Made by a program: the position numbers and the translations under genes. From Porifericola rhodea (GTDB lineage Bacteria > Bacteroidota > Bacteroidia > Cytophagales > Cyclobacteriaceae), in contig NZ_CP119421.1 of assembly GCF_030506305.1 (NCBI RefSeq), positions 4,356,501 to 4,420,500 of the forward strand: a DNA stretch of 64,000 nucleotides. The letters run 5' to 3'. Positions 7,519-17,746 of the stretch are shown here, one piece after another; within the stretch, counting starts at the first letter, position 1; every line of letters starts with the position of its first letter. The notes under the pieces are model-generated. The model had not been told where the DNA came from, made no database searches, and worked only from the letters and a program-made list of their open reading frames with translations.

Positions 7519-10500
7519 ATGAAAAACGTTTACTTAGCCATTGCTGTCAAGCTTTTGGTATTATCCTATTTTGATGCGTATACCCAAACCAGACCTTCTT
7601 CTACCATAAGTCAAAATATTTATGGTGTCTGTGTTGGGTGTCAAATTAGTAATGCTGATAATGCATGGGACAACGATATATCAACTTTTACATCTTTAGA
7701 AGTTAACCTGGCAGGTCTAGGTGGTAGGGGTGAGGTTGAGTATGGATTCACATCTTCTATTCCTCAAAATGACTTAATTAAATTTAACCTTCAGTTTAGT
7801 GGCGGAGGTTTATTAACTGGATTAGCCAATACCGAAATTTTTCAAAGACTTTCTGTTCAACTTTTAGATAATAGTGGTGGCGTGTTAGCCACTTATAACA
7901 ATTTGAATACAGCACAAATTGATGTTATATCTGGTGCTGACAATACTTTTGAATTAAGAATTATCAATCCGGATGCTGCGACACGTAGAATCAGAATAAT
8001 TAGCGGTGATCTCCTTTCTTTGGGGCTGGCATCCAGAGATCTATATATATACGATATTCTTCATACAGAGAACCAAGTTATCCCTGTATCCACTGTAGAA
8101 AGTAGTGGTATTGCCAATACATTACTTTGTGTGGGTTGTGTAGTACAAAATGATACACATGCCACTTCCACATTTGACCTAAACAGTAGTTATACTAATT
8201 TTTCAGTTCCTTTATCAGTAAATCTTGGAGCTGGATATTTATATTCAAGATATACTTGGGGAGGAACACAGTATAGTGGTAATGACTATGATATCTATCT
8301 GACCTTTGAAAACCCCAACCTGTTAACATTAGGTAGTGAGTTACTGTTTCTGGAAGATAACAATATATCAGTGCTTATTACTTATGCTGATGGCAGTAGC
8401 GAAAGCATACAGTATGGAGATCCAAAACTAGTTGCAGCCGATGTATTAGGAGTAGGTTCAGGCAGGTTCTATATGCAAATTGATGCAGACAATACCAAAA
8501 GTATAAGTAAGGTAGAGCCGCGATTTGGTGGTAGTTTGGTCAATGGAATAAATGTCCTTCGTTTGTATAACGTTTTTGTGGCTGAATCATCAGCTACTCC
8601 CCCTTCTGTAGGTGATAACGAAGCAACGGCAACTATATCAACAGCATTGAGAATAGATGAATACGTTAATGGACAAACTCTATTAACAGTGAGTGATAAT
8701 GACGGCTTATTAACTTCAGCAGTAATTAGTAGCGGCTCTCTTCCACTTGGTACTCAACTTGATCCTATCAGCGGAGAGATTACTGTAAGTGATGTCAGTA
8801 ATTTACAGGATGGTGATTTTGATATTAGTATTGAGACTACAGATGTTTTGGGAGGAAGCAGCACTATAGATGTTACATTATCAATAAAACCAGCAGATCA
8901 GGAAGCGGTATATACTGTATTACCAGCCTTGCCCATTAGTGATTATGCCATTGGAGATACACTTGCATTAGCGGCAGATGCAGATGGCGATATTACAGCA
9001 GCCATAAAAGATAGTGGAGACCTTCCGGTAGGTACGAACTTAAATGCAGATGGTTCAATTACCGTGGGCGATCCTTCTTTACTACAGGCAGGTATTCATA
9101 CCAGCAATGTGACCACTACTGATGAGAACGGAGGAACCTCATCAAATACAGTAGCTATTACATTACATCCAGTAGATCAGGAAGCGGTATATACTGTTAT
9201 TCCTGCTAAGCCAGTAGACATGTACAATGACAATGACATTTTGGCTACAGTTATAGACGCAAATGGAGGAATCACTCAGGCAGAATTAGAATCTGGTAGT
9301 TTACCACCCGGTGTGGTTTTAGATACAGACGGGACTATAATAGTAGATAATGCTACTTCTTTAGTTGCTGGAAGTTACCCACTTGATATCAAAACCACTG
9401 ACTTAAATGGTGGTACTTCTAACAGTATTGTAACCATCATTATTAATCCTTCAGATACTGAAGCTGTATACTCAGTATTACCAGCGAAAAATAGTGATTT
9501 ATATGCAAATGATGATGTTATAGCTTCAGTAAGTGATGCTGACGGTGCTATAGTCTCAGCTACAATAGGTGCTGGTACATTACCTGCAGGTATGTCATTA
9601 GCTACTGATGGAGAAATAACGGTAGCAGATGAAAGCCTGATTACTAATGGTTCTACAGTTTTGACTGTCACTACAACAGATGAAAATGGTGGCACTACAG
9701 ATAATGTGATAGCGATTACTGTTAATGCAGGAGGTGATCCTGATATAGAAGCAGTATATACTGTGAGCGATTCTAAGCCTGTAAACGACTACGTTAATGG
9801 CGATGTAGTTGCAACAGTTAATGACGAAGATGGTGCTATAGTTTCAGCTAGTGTTTTGGTAGGTTCTATTCCTGCCGGTATGACACTCAATGCCGATGGT
9901 TCCATTACGATATCTGATGCGAGTTCAATGGTTGAGGGTTCTAATGCTATTGTTGTTCTTACTACAGATGCGCTGGGAGGTACTTCTTCATCAAATGTGA
10001 ATATTACAACCAATCCTGTAGATTTAGAGGCTGTTTATACTTTGCTTCCTACTTTACCTGCAAACGATTATGATAACGGGGATACTCTGGCAACTGTGGA
10101 AGACCTCAATGGTGATATCGTTTCTGCAACCATAGACGCTGGCAGCCTTCCTAACGGAGTTAGTATTGAAAATGACGGAACTATTGTTGTTACTGATGAA
10201 AGTCTACTGGTAAGTGGAGAGAACACTTTGACTGTCGTAACTACCGATGAAAATGGAGGAACCTCTGATAATACGATATCATTGGTAATTCTTCCTGATG
10301 ATGAGGAGTCAGTTTATGATGTAACTGAAGCAAGTCCTGTTGATGAACTAAGTAATGGTGATACTTTAGCGACAGTTACGGATGCAAATGGTGTGATTAT
10401 AGATGCTATAGTAGTAGGTGTTATACCAGATGGAATTGACGTGTCTGTAGATGGTACAATTACCGTAAGTGACTCCTCATTACTAACTCCTGGTGATGTT

Positions 10501-12288
10501 ATTCTGACAATTATTACTACTGATGAAAATGGAGGAATTACTGAAAACATTGTAACAATTAGTATTGGTACTGCTGACAATGAAGCCATTTACACTATAG
10601 AACCACCGAAGAGAGTAGATCAGTATGAGAATAATGAAATTATTGCAACAGTAAGTGACGAAGATGGAGAGATAGTAAGTGCTGAAATTAATAGCGGTAT
10701 TTTGCCTGCAGGTTTAGATCTGTTAGATAACGGAAGTATTATGGTTGATGACAGTTCTGCTTTAGTGGCGGGTACTTATAACGTTGACATAACTACAGAA
10801 GACGAAAATGGAGGTAAAACTACAAGTCAGGTTGAGTTACAAATAAACGAAGGAGATCAGGAAGCTGTGTATATGGTTTACGAAGCAAAATCTGTAGATA
10901 GTTATAGTTCTGGTGACACACTAGCTACTGTCAGTGATGGAGATGGTCAGATCGTAACATCTACTGTTATAAGCGGTAGTCTACCAGCTGGTACTGCCAT
11001 TGCTGCTAACGGAATGATTTCTGTTACTAATGAAGAAATGTTGATTGCTGGTACATATCCAATTTCTATCCATACTATAGATGAACTTGGGGGAAGCACC
11101 AATAATACTATTAACATAGTTATCAATAGTAATAGCAGTACGGGTTCAGAAGATGCGGATGCAGAGTATACAGTTGCGGACACTAAACCTGCGAATGAAT
11201 ATAATGAAGGTGATATTATTGCCACTGTAAGTGATCCTGATGGTGCTATTGATTCTGCATACGTGAAAGAAGGCGTAATACCAGAAGGGCTAATCTTGTT
11301 ACCAGATGGTACAATCAAAGTTGAGGACTCTACTAAATTAGTTCCACAGGATGTTGTAATTACTATTAGTACAATAGACGAGAATGGAGGTACGACTGAC
11401 TCGCAATTGACCTTGAGCATTGGTCAAAATGATAAAGAAGCTGAGTACACAGTATTTGAATCTAAAACAGTAGAAAGCTATGCTACGAATGATACCTTAG
11501 CTTCTGTATCGGATCCTGATGGCCATATTGTGAATGCTATACTATTAGAAGGTGAACTACCTGAAGGAGTTGTACTAAGTAACGATGGCACAATTACAGT
11601 ATCTGACACTGGAGTATTGGTTGCTGGCAAATCTACTGTTACTATTAAAACTGAAGATGAAAAGAGTGGTATTACAGAACACCAATTGCTATTAGAGATA
11701 TACCCAGATGAAGTGGATACGCCTGAGGTTGAAGTTAAAAATCCTAAGCCCTCAGATGAATATCAGGCAGGTGATACCTTGATAATTGTTCGTACTGATA
11801 CTGTTTTTATAGAGGTAATTGTAGATAGAGGTAATTTGCCTCCTGGTGTTGAAGTAGATGATGACGGAAATGTAATAGTTGATACACCTGAAGATCTTGA
11901 ACCAGGCGAGTATATTATCACAATTGTATATGTTTATCCAGATAGATCAGAAGAAAGTCAAGATGTACCGGTAGTAATTTTGAACCCTCTACGCCCTGTT
12001 GAGCCTCTTTCTGGATTTTCACCAGATGGAGACGGTCAAAATGATTTCTGGCAAATAATTGATATTGAGCATCATCCAAATAATCATGTAAAAATCTACA
12101 ACCGTTGGGGTGAGCTAGTTTTTGTTCAGAACAACTATGACAATCAGTCAAATTCATGGAAGGGTAACGCTAATGTAGGAAGTATGCGGACAGGTTCTGG
12201 AAAGCTACCAAGTAGTACTTACTTCTACATACTGGACCTTAAAAATGGAAATGCACCTATCACCGGATACATCGTATTAAAATATTAA
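7519..12288 (+). CDS. T9SS-secreted repeat adhesin with type B sorting domain
   Basis: A 1589-residue cell-surface protein. Residues 1-24 are a signal peptide. Two related N-terminal modules follow, each opening with a CVGC motif (Cys38/Cys41, then LLCVGCVV near residue 197). From about 366 to 1494 run about twelve imperfect repeats of some 94 residues, with the pattern EAVYTV...ATVSDxDG...GSLPAGxxLxxDGTITV...TTDENGG, an Ig/cadherin-like fold; the first and last are degenerate. The end (GFSPDGDGQNDFW, IYNRWGELVF, ITGYIVLKY) is the gliding-motility-associated C-terminal domain that directs type IX secretion. The frame extends to a TTG at 7459, but ATG 7519 places the signal peptide correctly. 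PorP/SprF follows after 4 bp. It is probably a surface-anchored adhesin. Confidence 0.9.
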   Translation: MKNVYLAIAVKLLVLSYFDAYTQTRPSSTISQNIYGVCVGCQISNADNAWDNDISTFTSLEVNLAGLGGRGEVEYGFTSSIPQNDLIKFNLQFSGGGLLTGLANTEIFQRLSVQLLDNSGGVLATYNNLNTAQIDVISGADNTFELRIINPDAATRRIRIISGDLLSLGLASRDLYIYDILHTENQVIPVSTVESSGIANTLLCVGCVVQNDTHATSTFDLNSSYTNFSVPLSVNLGAGYLYSRYTWGGTQYSGNDYDIYLTFENPNLLTLGSELLFLEDNNISVLITYADGSSESIQYGDPKLVAADVLGVGSGRFYMQIDADNTKSISKVEPRFGGSLVNGINVLRLYNVFVAESSATPPSVGDNEATATISTALRIDEYVNGQTLLTVSDNDGLLTSAVISSGSLPLGTQLDPISGEITVSDVSNLQDGDFDISIETTDVLGGSSTIDVTLSIKPADQEAVYTVLPALPISDYAIGDTLALAADADGDITAAIKDSGDLPVGTNLNADGSITVGDPSLLQAGIHTSNVTTTDENGGTSSNTVAITLHPVDQEAVYTVIPAKPVDMYNDNDILATVIDANGGITQAELESGSLPPGVVLDTDGTIIVDNATSLVAGSYPLDIKTTDLNGGTSNSIVTIIINPSDTEAVYSVLPAKNSDLYANDDVIASVSDADGAIVSATIGAGTLPAGMSLATDGEITVADESLITNGSTVLTVTTTDENGGTTDNVIAITVNAGGDPDIEAVYTVSDSKPVNDYVNGDVVATVNDEDGAIVSASVLVGSIPAGMTLNADGSITISDASSMVEGSNAIVVLTTDALGGTSSSNVNITTNPVDLEAVYTLLPTLPANDYDNGDTLATVEDLNGDIVSATIDAGSLPNGVSIENDGTIVVTDESLLVSGENTLTVVTTDENGGTSDNTISLVILPDDEESVYDVTEASPVDELSNGDTLATVTDANGVIIDAIVVGVIPDGIDVSVDGTITVSDSSLLTPGDVILTIITTDENGGITENIVTISIGTADNEAIYTIEPPKRVDQYENNEIIATVSDEDGEIVSAEINSGILPAGLDLLDNGSIMVDDSSALVAGTYNVDITTEDENGGKTTSQVELQINEGDQEAVYMVYEAKSVDSYSSGDTLATVSDGDGQIVTSTVISGSLPAGTAIAANGMISVTNEEMLIAGTYPISIHTIDELGGSTNNTINIVINSNSSTGSEDADAEYTVADTKPANEYNEGDIIATVSDPDGAIDSAYVKEGVIPEGLILLPDGTIKVEDSTKLVPQDVVITISTIDENGGTTDSQLTLSIGQNDKEAEYTVFESKTVESYATNDTLASVSDPDGHIVNAILLEGELPEGVVLSNDGTITVSDTGVLVAGKSTVTIKTEDEKSGITEHQLLLEIYPDEVDTPEVEVKNPKPSDEYQAGDTLIIVRTDTVFIEVIVDRGNLPPGVEVDDDGNVIVDTPEDLEPGEYIITIVYVYPDRSEESQDVPVVILNPLRPVEPLSGFSPDGDGQNDFWQIIDIEHHPNNHVKIYNRWGELVFVQNNYDNQSNSWKGNANVGSMRTGSGKLPSSTYFYILDLKNGNAPITGYIVLKY

Positions 12289-12292
12289 CCAC

Positions 12293-13183
12293 ATGAAATA
12301 CTTCAGTTACATAATGTATGCTGCTATCGTTTTGATAGCAGCATCATTTAATTGCCAAGCTCAGGAAAGACCTATTTATACGCAGTATATGTTTAACGAA
12401 ACTGCTTTTAACCCGGCCTATACAGGTTCACCTGAACGTTTGAGTATCACAGGATTATACAGAAAACAATGGGTAGGAATAGATGGAGCACCTACAACTC
12501 AGACCGTTTCTATTCATTCACCCATCAACAAACAAAGTATGGCCCTGGGTTTGCAGGTTTTAAATGATGTTATAGGTGTTTCTTCCAGGGCTGAAGCAAA
12601 ATCTATGTTTGCTTATAGAATACGTTTCAATGAAACTTCAAAATTATCGTTTGGTATACAGGCAGGTATTCGTTGGTATGATGAAGACTTTAGCATGCTG
12701 TATGATGAATTGATGGATTCAGATTTTAGTGAAAGTATTAAATCTTCTAAATTTTTGTTTGGTACAGGCGTATATTATCATACAGAAAGGTTCTATGTAG
12801 GAGCATCAGCTCCAGCCATTCATACAAAGTTTAGTGCAAAAAACCACATATTCATCACCTCTGGTTACGTTATGGATATTGGAAGTCAACTCAAGCTGAA
12901 GCCTAATTTCCTGCTAAAACTAGCAGATAATGCCCCAGTCTCTTATGATCTTAATGCTAACTTATTAATTCAGGAGATGATTTGGTTCGGTGTATCATAC
13001 CGTTCTAGAGAATCAATTGGATTATTGACTCAGTTACAATTAACCGAAAAGCTTGCCTTTGGCTACTCTTTTGACCTACCTGTAGGTGGGATTAGTCCAT
13101 ACGGTCAGGGGTCACATGAGTTATCACTAAACTATACACTTCAACTACCAACTATAGCCTATAAATGTCCGAGATACTTTTAA
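12293..13183 (+). CDS. PorP/SprF-family T9SS outer-membrane protein
   Basis: A 296-residue outer-membrane beta-barrel protein of the PorP/SprF family. The signal peptide ends NCQAQ near residue 24. It is followed by the family opening RPIYTQYMFNETAFNPAYTG and the block LYRKQWVGIDGAPTTQTVSIHSPI. Members act as partners and docks for secretion or retention of type B T9SS cargo. The start is 4 bp after the adhesin stop and the OmpA-like gene follows after 12 bp, a conserved trio. This copy is most likely dedicated to the adjacent adhesin rather than the core secretion machine, whose other genes are not in this window. Confidence 0.93.
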   Translation: MKYFSYIMYAAIVLIAASFNCQAQERPIYTQYMFNETAFNPAYTGSPERLSITGLYRKQWVGIDGAPTTQTVSIHSPINKQSMALGLQVLNDVIGVSSRAEAKSMFAYRIRFNETSKLSFGIQAGIRWYDEDFSMLYDELMDSDFSESIKSSKFLFGTGVYYHTERFYVGASAPAIHTKFSAKNHIFITSGYVMDIGSQLKLKPNFLLKLADNAPVSYDLNANLLIQEMIWFGVSYRSRESIGLLTQLQLTEKLAFGYSFDLPVGGISPYGQGSHELSLNYTLQLPTIAYKCPRYF

Positions 13184-13195
13184 AACCACAATAAG

Positions 13196-15205
13196 ATGAT
13201 ACGAATTAGTTTTCTATTTATCATCTCACTAGTCTTGACCACACAACTTCATGCGCAAAGTCTAATGAATAGCATGAAGAAAAGTGAAGATAGAGGAGAT
13301 GAACTTTTTGAGAGATGGAATTATGATGAAGCTATTGATTTTTATAAAAAATCTCTAAGTAAAAAACCAAATAATGACAGAGTAAAACTACAGATTGCTG
13401 TATGCTATAACCAACTAGATGAGTGGGAGCAAAGTAGACAATGGTTTGCAGCAGTAAAAAGAACTTCACCTTATATGATAACTGAAGACTATGCTTTTCA
13501 ATATGCAGAGGTACTTCAGCATCTTGGGGAATTTGAAGAAGCTAAACCCTGGTATATCGCTGCATTGGAAAAAGGACACAAGCCCATTGCTGTAAAAAAC
13601 AGGCTGAATTCTTTAGATAGTATCAGCAGTTTTTTTAAGGATAGCCTCAGATACTATGTAAATGAATTGTCGTTGAATACTGATGCTGCTGAGTTTGCTC
13701 CAATACTTTATAGGGGTGGACTTATTTTTACGTCATATAATGTGCAGCAGAGAAAAAATATACCAGACAAGAGAAAAGATATTCGGTATAACATGTATTA
13801 TTATCCTCTTCTACAAAAATATGAGGATTCTAAACTAGATGGTCAGTTTGCAGAGATTAATTCAGCTAGACACGATGGTACTTTGACCATATATAATGAT
13901 GACCAGAATCTGATTTTTACCAGAAGTAATTTACGAACTTCAAAAGCATCTGATGATAATGGGGTTAAAGTAAGAAACCTAGGTCTTTACCTAGCTGATT
14001 TTGATGGCGAAAAAAACCTATGGACTAATGTGCGACCATCTCCTTTAAATAATTTTGAATACTCAGTAGGGCATCCAGCTATTTCAAATGATGGTAAAAC
14101 ACTTTACTTTGTTTCTGATATGCCAGGTGGAGTGGGCGGTACAGATATTTACAAGTCAATATTAGTAAATGACGAATGGAGTACACCTGTTAATTTAGGT
14201 TCAAGTATTAATACAGAAGCAAATGAGTTGTTCTTGTTTTTATATCAAGATAGTGTATTGTACTTCTCTTCAGAAGGGCACCCAGGTATAGGAGGTCTTG
14301 ACTTGTATAGTGTAAATCTGACTGAAATAAACCCTGAAGTTAAAAACATGGGTTATCCCATGAATTCAACCGGAGATGATTTTGGCATTGTAATAGATAA
14401 AAATGGTCTTGGTGGATTCTTTACTACTAATAGGGAGGGGGATGCTTTAAGAGATAATATTTATTCTTTCTCTTTTCTAGAGGATTTTGGAGATTACTTA
14501 GAAGAAGACTTTGTAGAAGAAGAGCCGGTAGCGGTTGTGCCAAAAATAATTACTTTACAAGGTATTGTAGTAGACCAAAAAGACCAGGCTCCACTTGATA
14601 GTTCATTCGTAAGTATAATTAATTTAGAAACCAGGGAATCTATAGACATTCTAACTGACTCTCTAGGTTGGTTTCAAACTGAGATTGAAGAGGCTGATGG
14701 ATATGTAGTTCGTACTGAAAAACACGAGTATTATACTCAAAAAATTAGTTTGCCTTCTGATACACTAGATACAGAAAAGCTTGCTCTAAATATAGAAATG
14801 GAAAAAATAGAGGTTGGGCAAAAATTTGAGCTTGAAAATATCTATTATGCTCTTAATGCATATGAAGTGAACGATAGTGCAGCAGTATCATTAAATGAAG
14901 TAGTAGAATTTTTGAATGATAATCCTACGATCAGAATTGAACTAAGCTCTCATACAGACTCTAGAGGAAGCGATTCATTTAATCTATCTTTATCACAGAA
15001 AAGAGCCCTGGCAGCGGCAGAGTATATTATTAATCAAGGGGTAGATATTTCCAGAATCAAAGCGGTGGGCTATGGTGAAACCAAATTGGTATTTCCTTGT
15101 GGAAATGGCATTGAATGCTCGGAAGATCAGCATCACATGAACCGAAGAACTGAAATTACTATCATAGAAAACGAACAACAGGTAAGTGCCCAGGCTTCAG
15201 AATAA
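13196..15205 (+). CDS. OmpA-family protein with TPR and PD40-like repeats
   Basis: A 669-residue periplasmic, peptidoglycan-associated protein. A signal peptide (to about residue 21, LHAQS) is followed by TPR-like helices (about 30-140, for example ELFERWNYDEAIDFYKKSL), a WD40/PD40-type propeller segment (HPAISNDGKTLYFVSDMPGG near 300), a carboxypeptidase-regulatory-like beta domain (about 452-530), and a C-terminal OmpA domain (about 545-655) with SSHTDSRGSDSFNLSLSQKRA. This order matches the PorE-like OmpA proteins that accompany PorP/SprF. It closes the adhesin operon and would anchor the outer-membrane partner to the cell wall. A strong terminator follows within 20 bp. Confidence 0.9.
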   Translation: MIRISFLFIISLVLTTQLHAQSLMNSMKKSEDRGDELFERWNYDEAIDFYKKSLSKKPNNDRVKLQIAVCYNQLDEWEQSRQWFAAVKRTSPYMITEDYAFQYAEVLQHLGEFEEAKPWYIAALEKGHKPIAVKNRLNSLDSISSFFKDSLRYYVNELSLNTDAAEFAPILYRGGLIFTSYNVQQRKNIPDKRKDIRYNMYYYPLLQKYEDSKLDGQFAEINSARHDGTLTIYNDDQNLIFTRSNLRTSKASDDNGVKVRNLGLYLADFDGEKNLWTNVRPSPLNNFEYSVGHPAISNDGKTLYFVSDMPGGVGGTDIYKSILVNDEWSTPVNLGSSINTEANELFLFLYQDSVLYFSSEGHPGIGGLDLYSVNLTEINPEVKNMGYPMNSTGDDFGIVIDKNGLGGFFTTNREGDALRDNIYSFSFLEDFGDYLEEDFVEEEPVAVVPKIITLQGIVVDQKDQAPLDSSFVSIINLETRESIDILTDSLGWFQTEIEEADGYVVRTEKHEYYTQKISLPSDTLDTEKLALNIEMEKIEVGQKFELENIYYALNAYEVNDSAAVSLNEVVEFLNDNPTIRIELSSHTDSRGSDSFNLSLSQKRALAAAEYIINQGVDISRIKAVGYGETKLVFPCGNGIECSEDQHHMNRRTEITIIENEQQVSAQASE

Positions 15206-15220
15206 TATATAAAAGTCTCA

Positions 15221-15263
15221 AAAAAAAAAGGCTGTCTCAACCTTAGTTGTACAGCCTTTTTTG
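15221..15263. terminator. strong bidirectional terminator
   Basis: AAAAAAGGCTGT at 15224-15235 pairs perfectly with ACAGCCTTTTTT at 15251-15262 around a 15-base loop. The A-run and T-run make it work on both strands, as expected between the convergent OmpA-like and SulP genes. Confidence 0.85.
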
Positions 15264-15278
15264 TGTTCTAGATATTAT

Positions 15279-16865
15279 TTACTTGACTTTCAATCCTCTG
15301 GGTAGATTTTGCGATTTAGGCGCAAATAGACCTATTACTGACAATTGAATATTTCTTTCTTTCGCATTGATTTTAAAGTCTTCTATAATCTCATATACAT
15401 CGTAATGCATATAATGAGTATTAGAAGCATCTATCTCAACTACTGAATTATCAGGTATATTAGCTAAATATTGAAGAATACTGGCTTTATTCAAAAATGT
15501 TACTTCCTGAGCCAGTTCCAGCCTGATTACTGATTTATCATCTTTTTCATCACTCTGGCTAATATATGGAATGCGGAAATTATTGTAAATAATAAACAGT
15601 ATTGAGACTACTAAACCTATGCACAAACCAATCAACAAATCGGTGAAAACAATTCCTATAATTGTAATCATAAATGGTATGAACTGCCCGTAACCTTGAC
15701 TGTACATTTTTTTAAATAAGGCAGGCTTGGCAAGTTTAAACCCAACTACAAAAAGTATAGCAGCCAGTGTAGCTAATGGAATTAGATTAAGCAGGTTTGG
15801 TATAAGAATAATACTGATAAGTATTAAAAAGCCATGAATAATGGTAGAGGCTTTTGTTTTACCTCCAGACTGAATGTTAGCTGAGCTTCTAACGATAACC
15901 TGTGTGATAGGTAATCCACCAATAAGACCCGAAATAATGTTACCGATACCCTGAGCTTTAAGTTCTCTGTTAGTAGGAGTTACTCTTTTGTAGGGGTCTA
16001 GTTTATCGGTAGCCTCAACACAAAGTAAAGTTTCCAAACTTGCAACTACAGCAATTACTAGTGCAGTAACATAGATTTGTGCGTTGCCTAAGGCACTGAA
16101 ATCAGGGAAAGTAAAGTTACCAATAAAGCCATCAAAGCTCTCAGCCAAAGGTACATTTACCAATTGCTCGCTATTAAGCTTAAGTGCAGGAATAGACTCA
16201 AACGTAAGGTTAAGAATAACACCCGCAATTACGGCTACCAAAGGCCCGGGAACAAGCTGCATAAAAGAAATATTTTTAATTGCTTTAGTTTCCCAAATCA
16301 GAAGAATAGCTAAAGAAATGGCAGTAATAATTACTGCACCAGGACTAATGAAATCCAGCATATTAATCAGTTCTGAGAATGTATTTTCTCCATCACTTTG
16401 ATTAAATGCTAAGTCACCTTCATAGTCTTTGTCATAACCGAAGGCATGGGGTATTTGCTTGAAAAATATGATAATACCAATACTGGCAAGCATACCCATA
16501 ATAACGGACGAAGGGAAATAATAAGCGATAATTCCGCCTTTAGCAAAACCCATTAATATTTGAATGATACCGGCAATAACTACTGATACCAAGAACAATT
16601 CATATGATCCGAGGTCTTCTATGGCAGTAAGTACTATGACAGCAAGTCCTGCTGCGGGGCCACTTACACCAAGGGGAGAGCCACTAAAGAAACCTACAAC
16701 AATACCACCAACTATACCTGCGATAAGGCCTGAAAATAATGGTGCTCCTGAGGCTAGAGCGATACCTAAACATAAGGGCATGGCCACCAGAAATACTACG
16801 ATACTGGCCGGAATATCCTTATTAAAATTTTTTAAAGGATTGAAATTTCTTTCAGCTGAATTCAT
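15279..16865 (-). CDS. SulP-family inorganic anion transporter
   Basis: A 528-residue SLC26/SulP permease. It opens with FNPLKNFNKDIPASIVVFLVAMPLCLGIALASGAP, the family's first membrane segment, and has about a dozen hydrophobic helices with the SulP block GVSGPAAGLAVIV near 70. The C-terminal cytoplasmic STAS domain (about 430-528) contains VVEIDASNTHYMHYDVYEII. Bacterial members carry bicarbonate, sulfate or related anions; no carbonic anhydrase lies beside it to point to bicarbonate. The gene converges on the adhesin operon and shares its terminator. A small unknown gene lies upstream on the same strand. Confidence 0.92.
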   Translation of the reverse strand: MNSAERNFNPLKNFNKDIPASIVVFLVAMPLCLGIALASGAPLFSGLIAGIVGGIVVGFFSGSPLGVSGPAAGLAVIVLTAIEDLGSYELFLVSVVIAGIIQILMGFAKGGIIAYYFPSSVIMGMLASIGIIIFFKQIPHAFGYDKDYEGDLAFNQSDGENTFSELINMLDFISPGAVIITAISLAILLIWETKAIKNISFMQLVPGPLVAVIAGVILNLTFESIPALKLNSEQLVNVPLAESFDGFIGNFTFPDFSALGNAQIYVTALVIAVVASLETLLCVEATDKLDPYKRVTPTNRELKAQGIGNIISGLIGGLPITQVIVRSSANIQSGGKTKASTIIHGFLILISIILIPNLLNLIPLATLAAILFVVGFKLAKPALFKKMYSQGYGQFIPFMITIIGIVFTDLLIGLCIGLVVSILFIIYNNFRIPYISQSDEKDDKSVIRLELAQEVTFLNKASILQYLANIPDNSVVEIDASNTHYMHYDVYEIIEDFKINAKERNIQLSVIGLFAPKSQNLPRGLKVK

Positions 16866-16988
16866 TTTATGCTAATCTAAGTGTCTGACAGTAAGTAAAC
16901 TGAATAATACAGATTATCTTTCTCTTAAACTTGATGGAAAAATAATGCTTATAGTTAATGTAAATAACTAATGTGTATGAATGTAAAA

Positions 16989-17357
16989 TCAGCTATACTG
17001 AGGAGGTGGGGTATATAGATTGGCATTTATGCACATAAAGAGCTTTGAGTAAAAAGGGTATGGGTTGTTTACACCTAAGCCATTAAAAATTAATTCTAAA
17101 TTTGATTGTAAGGTATATTCTTTTAAAGTCTTATTTTCTTCCTTTTCAGTTTCTTTTTCACTCTTGTTTTCTTCAATTTCTATATCCTCATATTCTGTAG
17201 TTAACTCAACCTGAGCATAGGAAATAGAATAAGAATGAGAAAGCTGATCGGCAAGCGTAGCTAAACTAGGTCCTAGAATAATTAATACTAGGAATATAGA
17301 AATAAATTGGATAGTGATTTTTTCTAAAATAAGCTTATAAGTTTTGGCTAGCTTCAT
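16989..17357 (-). CDS. hypothetical membrane-anchored protein, 122 aa
   Basis: One hydrophobic N-terminal segment (about 16-36, IQFISIFLVLIILGPSLATL), then a highly charged Glu/Lys stretch (about 57-82) likely to be a helix or disordered, and a C-terminal part ending NLYTPPPQYS. Similar small proteins with a proline-rich end occur in Bacteroidota without known role. It lies 123 bp upstream of the SulP gene in the same direction and could be cotranscribed. I do not recognise a function. Confidence 0.6.
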   Translation of the reverse strand: MKLAKTYKLILEKITIQFISIFLVLIILGPSLATLADQLSHSYSISYAQVELTTEYEDIEIEENKSEKETEKEENKTLKEYTLQSNLELIFNGLGVNNPYPFYSKLFMCINANLYTPPPQYS

Positions 17358-17746
17358 TGAGTACCCTATAAGGAACTAAAACAAAGTTTATATAAAAATA
17401 AGTCTTTTTCTGATAATATTTAATTATTAAGAATAGTTCCTAAGCCTTATTCCTACAACAGATGTAGTTACGATGAAATTAAATTTTTAGTTAAGATATC
17501 TGGCAAAAAAATCCTAATTACATCAATCTTCCAAACTATAGAGTCAATTCTTTTAATGGTAGGTAGTAAAACTGAATGTAACAAAATTTGTAAAAGATAT
17601 AAGTAAGTTGCCAAATAAAGGATAGACAATTGTCTGTTTTTGTCAAATATTCTGTTGAATTGCTTTTAAATTTAATATACTGCCTTTATTTTGTTGAATT
17701 ATTATTAAGCTGAACTAACAACTTAACAATCTTCACCTTTCACTGA
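17358..17746. other. divergent intergenic region upstream of LacI-type gene
   Basis: No coding sequence was seen. It holds a perfect 12-bp palindrome AGACAATTGTCT at 17624-17635. A weak promoter candidate for the regulator has TTG at 17660-17662 and TTATTTTG (one mismatch to the -7 consensus TAnnTTTG) at 17686-17693. The leader just before the gene reads CTAACAACTTAAC, an AC-rich sequence found before several starts in this window. Confidence 0.4.
17624..17635. promoter_or_regulatory. 12-bp palindrome upstream of LacI-type gene
   Basis: AGACAATTGTCT is a perfect dyad about 110 bp upstream of the regulator start and just upstream of its likely promoter. It differs from the TACGTA-centred motif found in the adjacent catabolic cluster, so it is not obviously the same operator. 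Confidence 0.3.

Noticed and set aside
9375-11420. Several long antisense ORFs opposite the adhesin repeats
   Set aside because: They recur at the same place in each repeat and are low-complexity Ser/Pro/Val-rich products of the repeat codon pattern; no start context or family match.
8613-12000. Tandem repeats as a possible CRISPR or DNA satellite
   Set aside because: The periodicity is about 282 bp, in frame, and conserved only at protein level; there are no short direct repeats with unique spacers.
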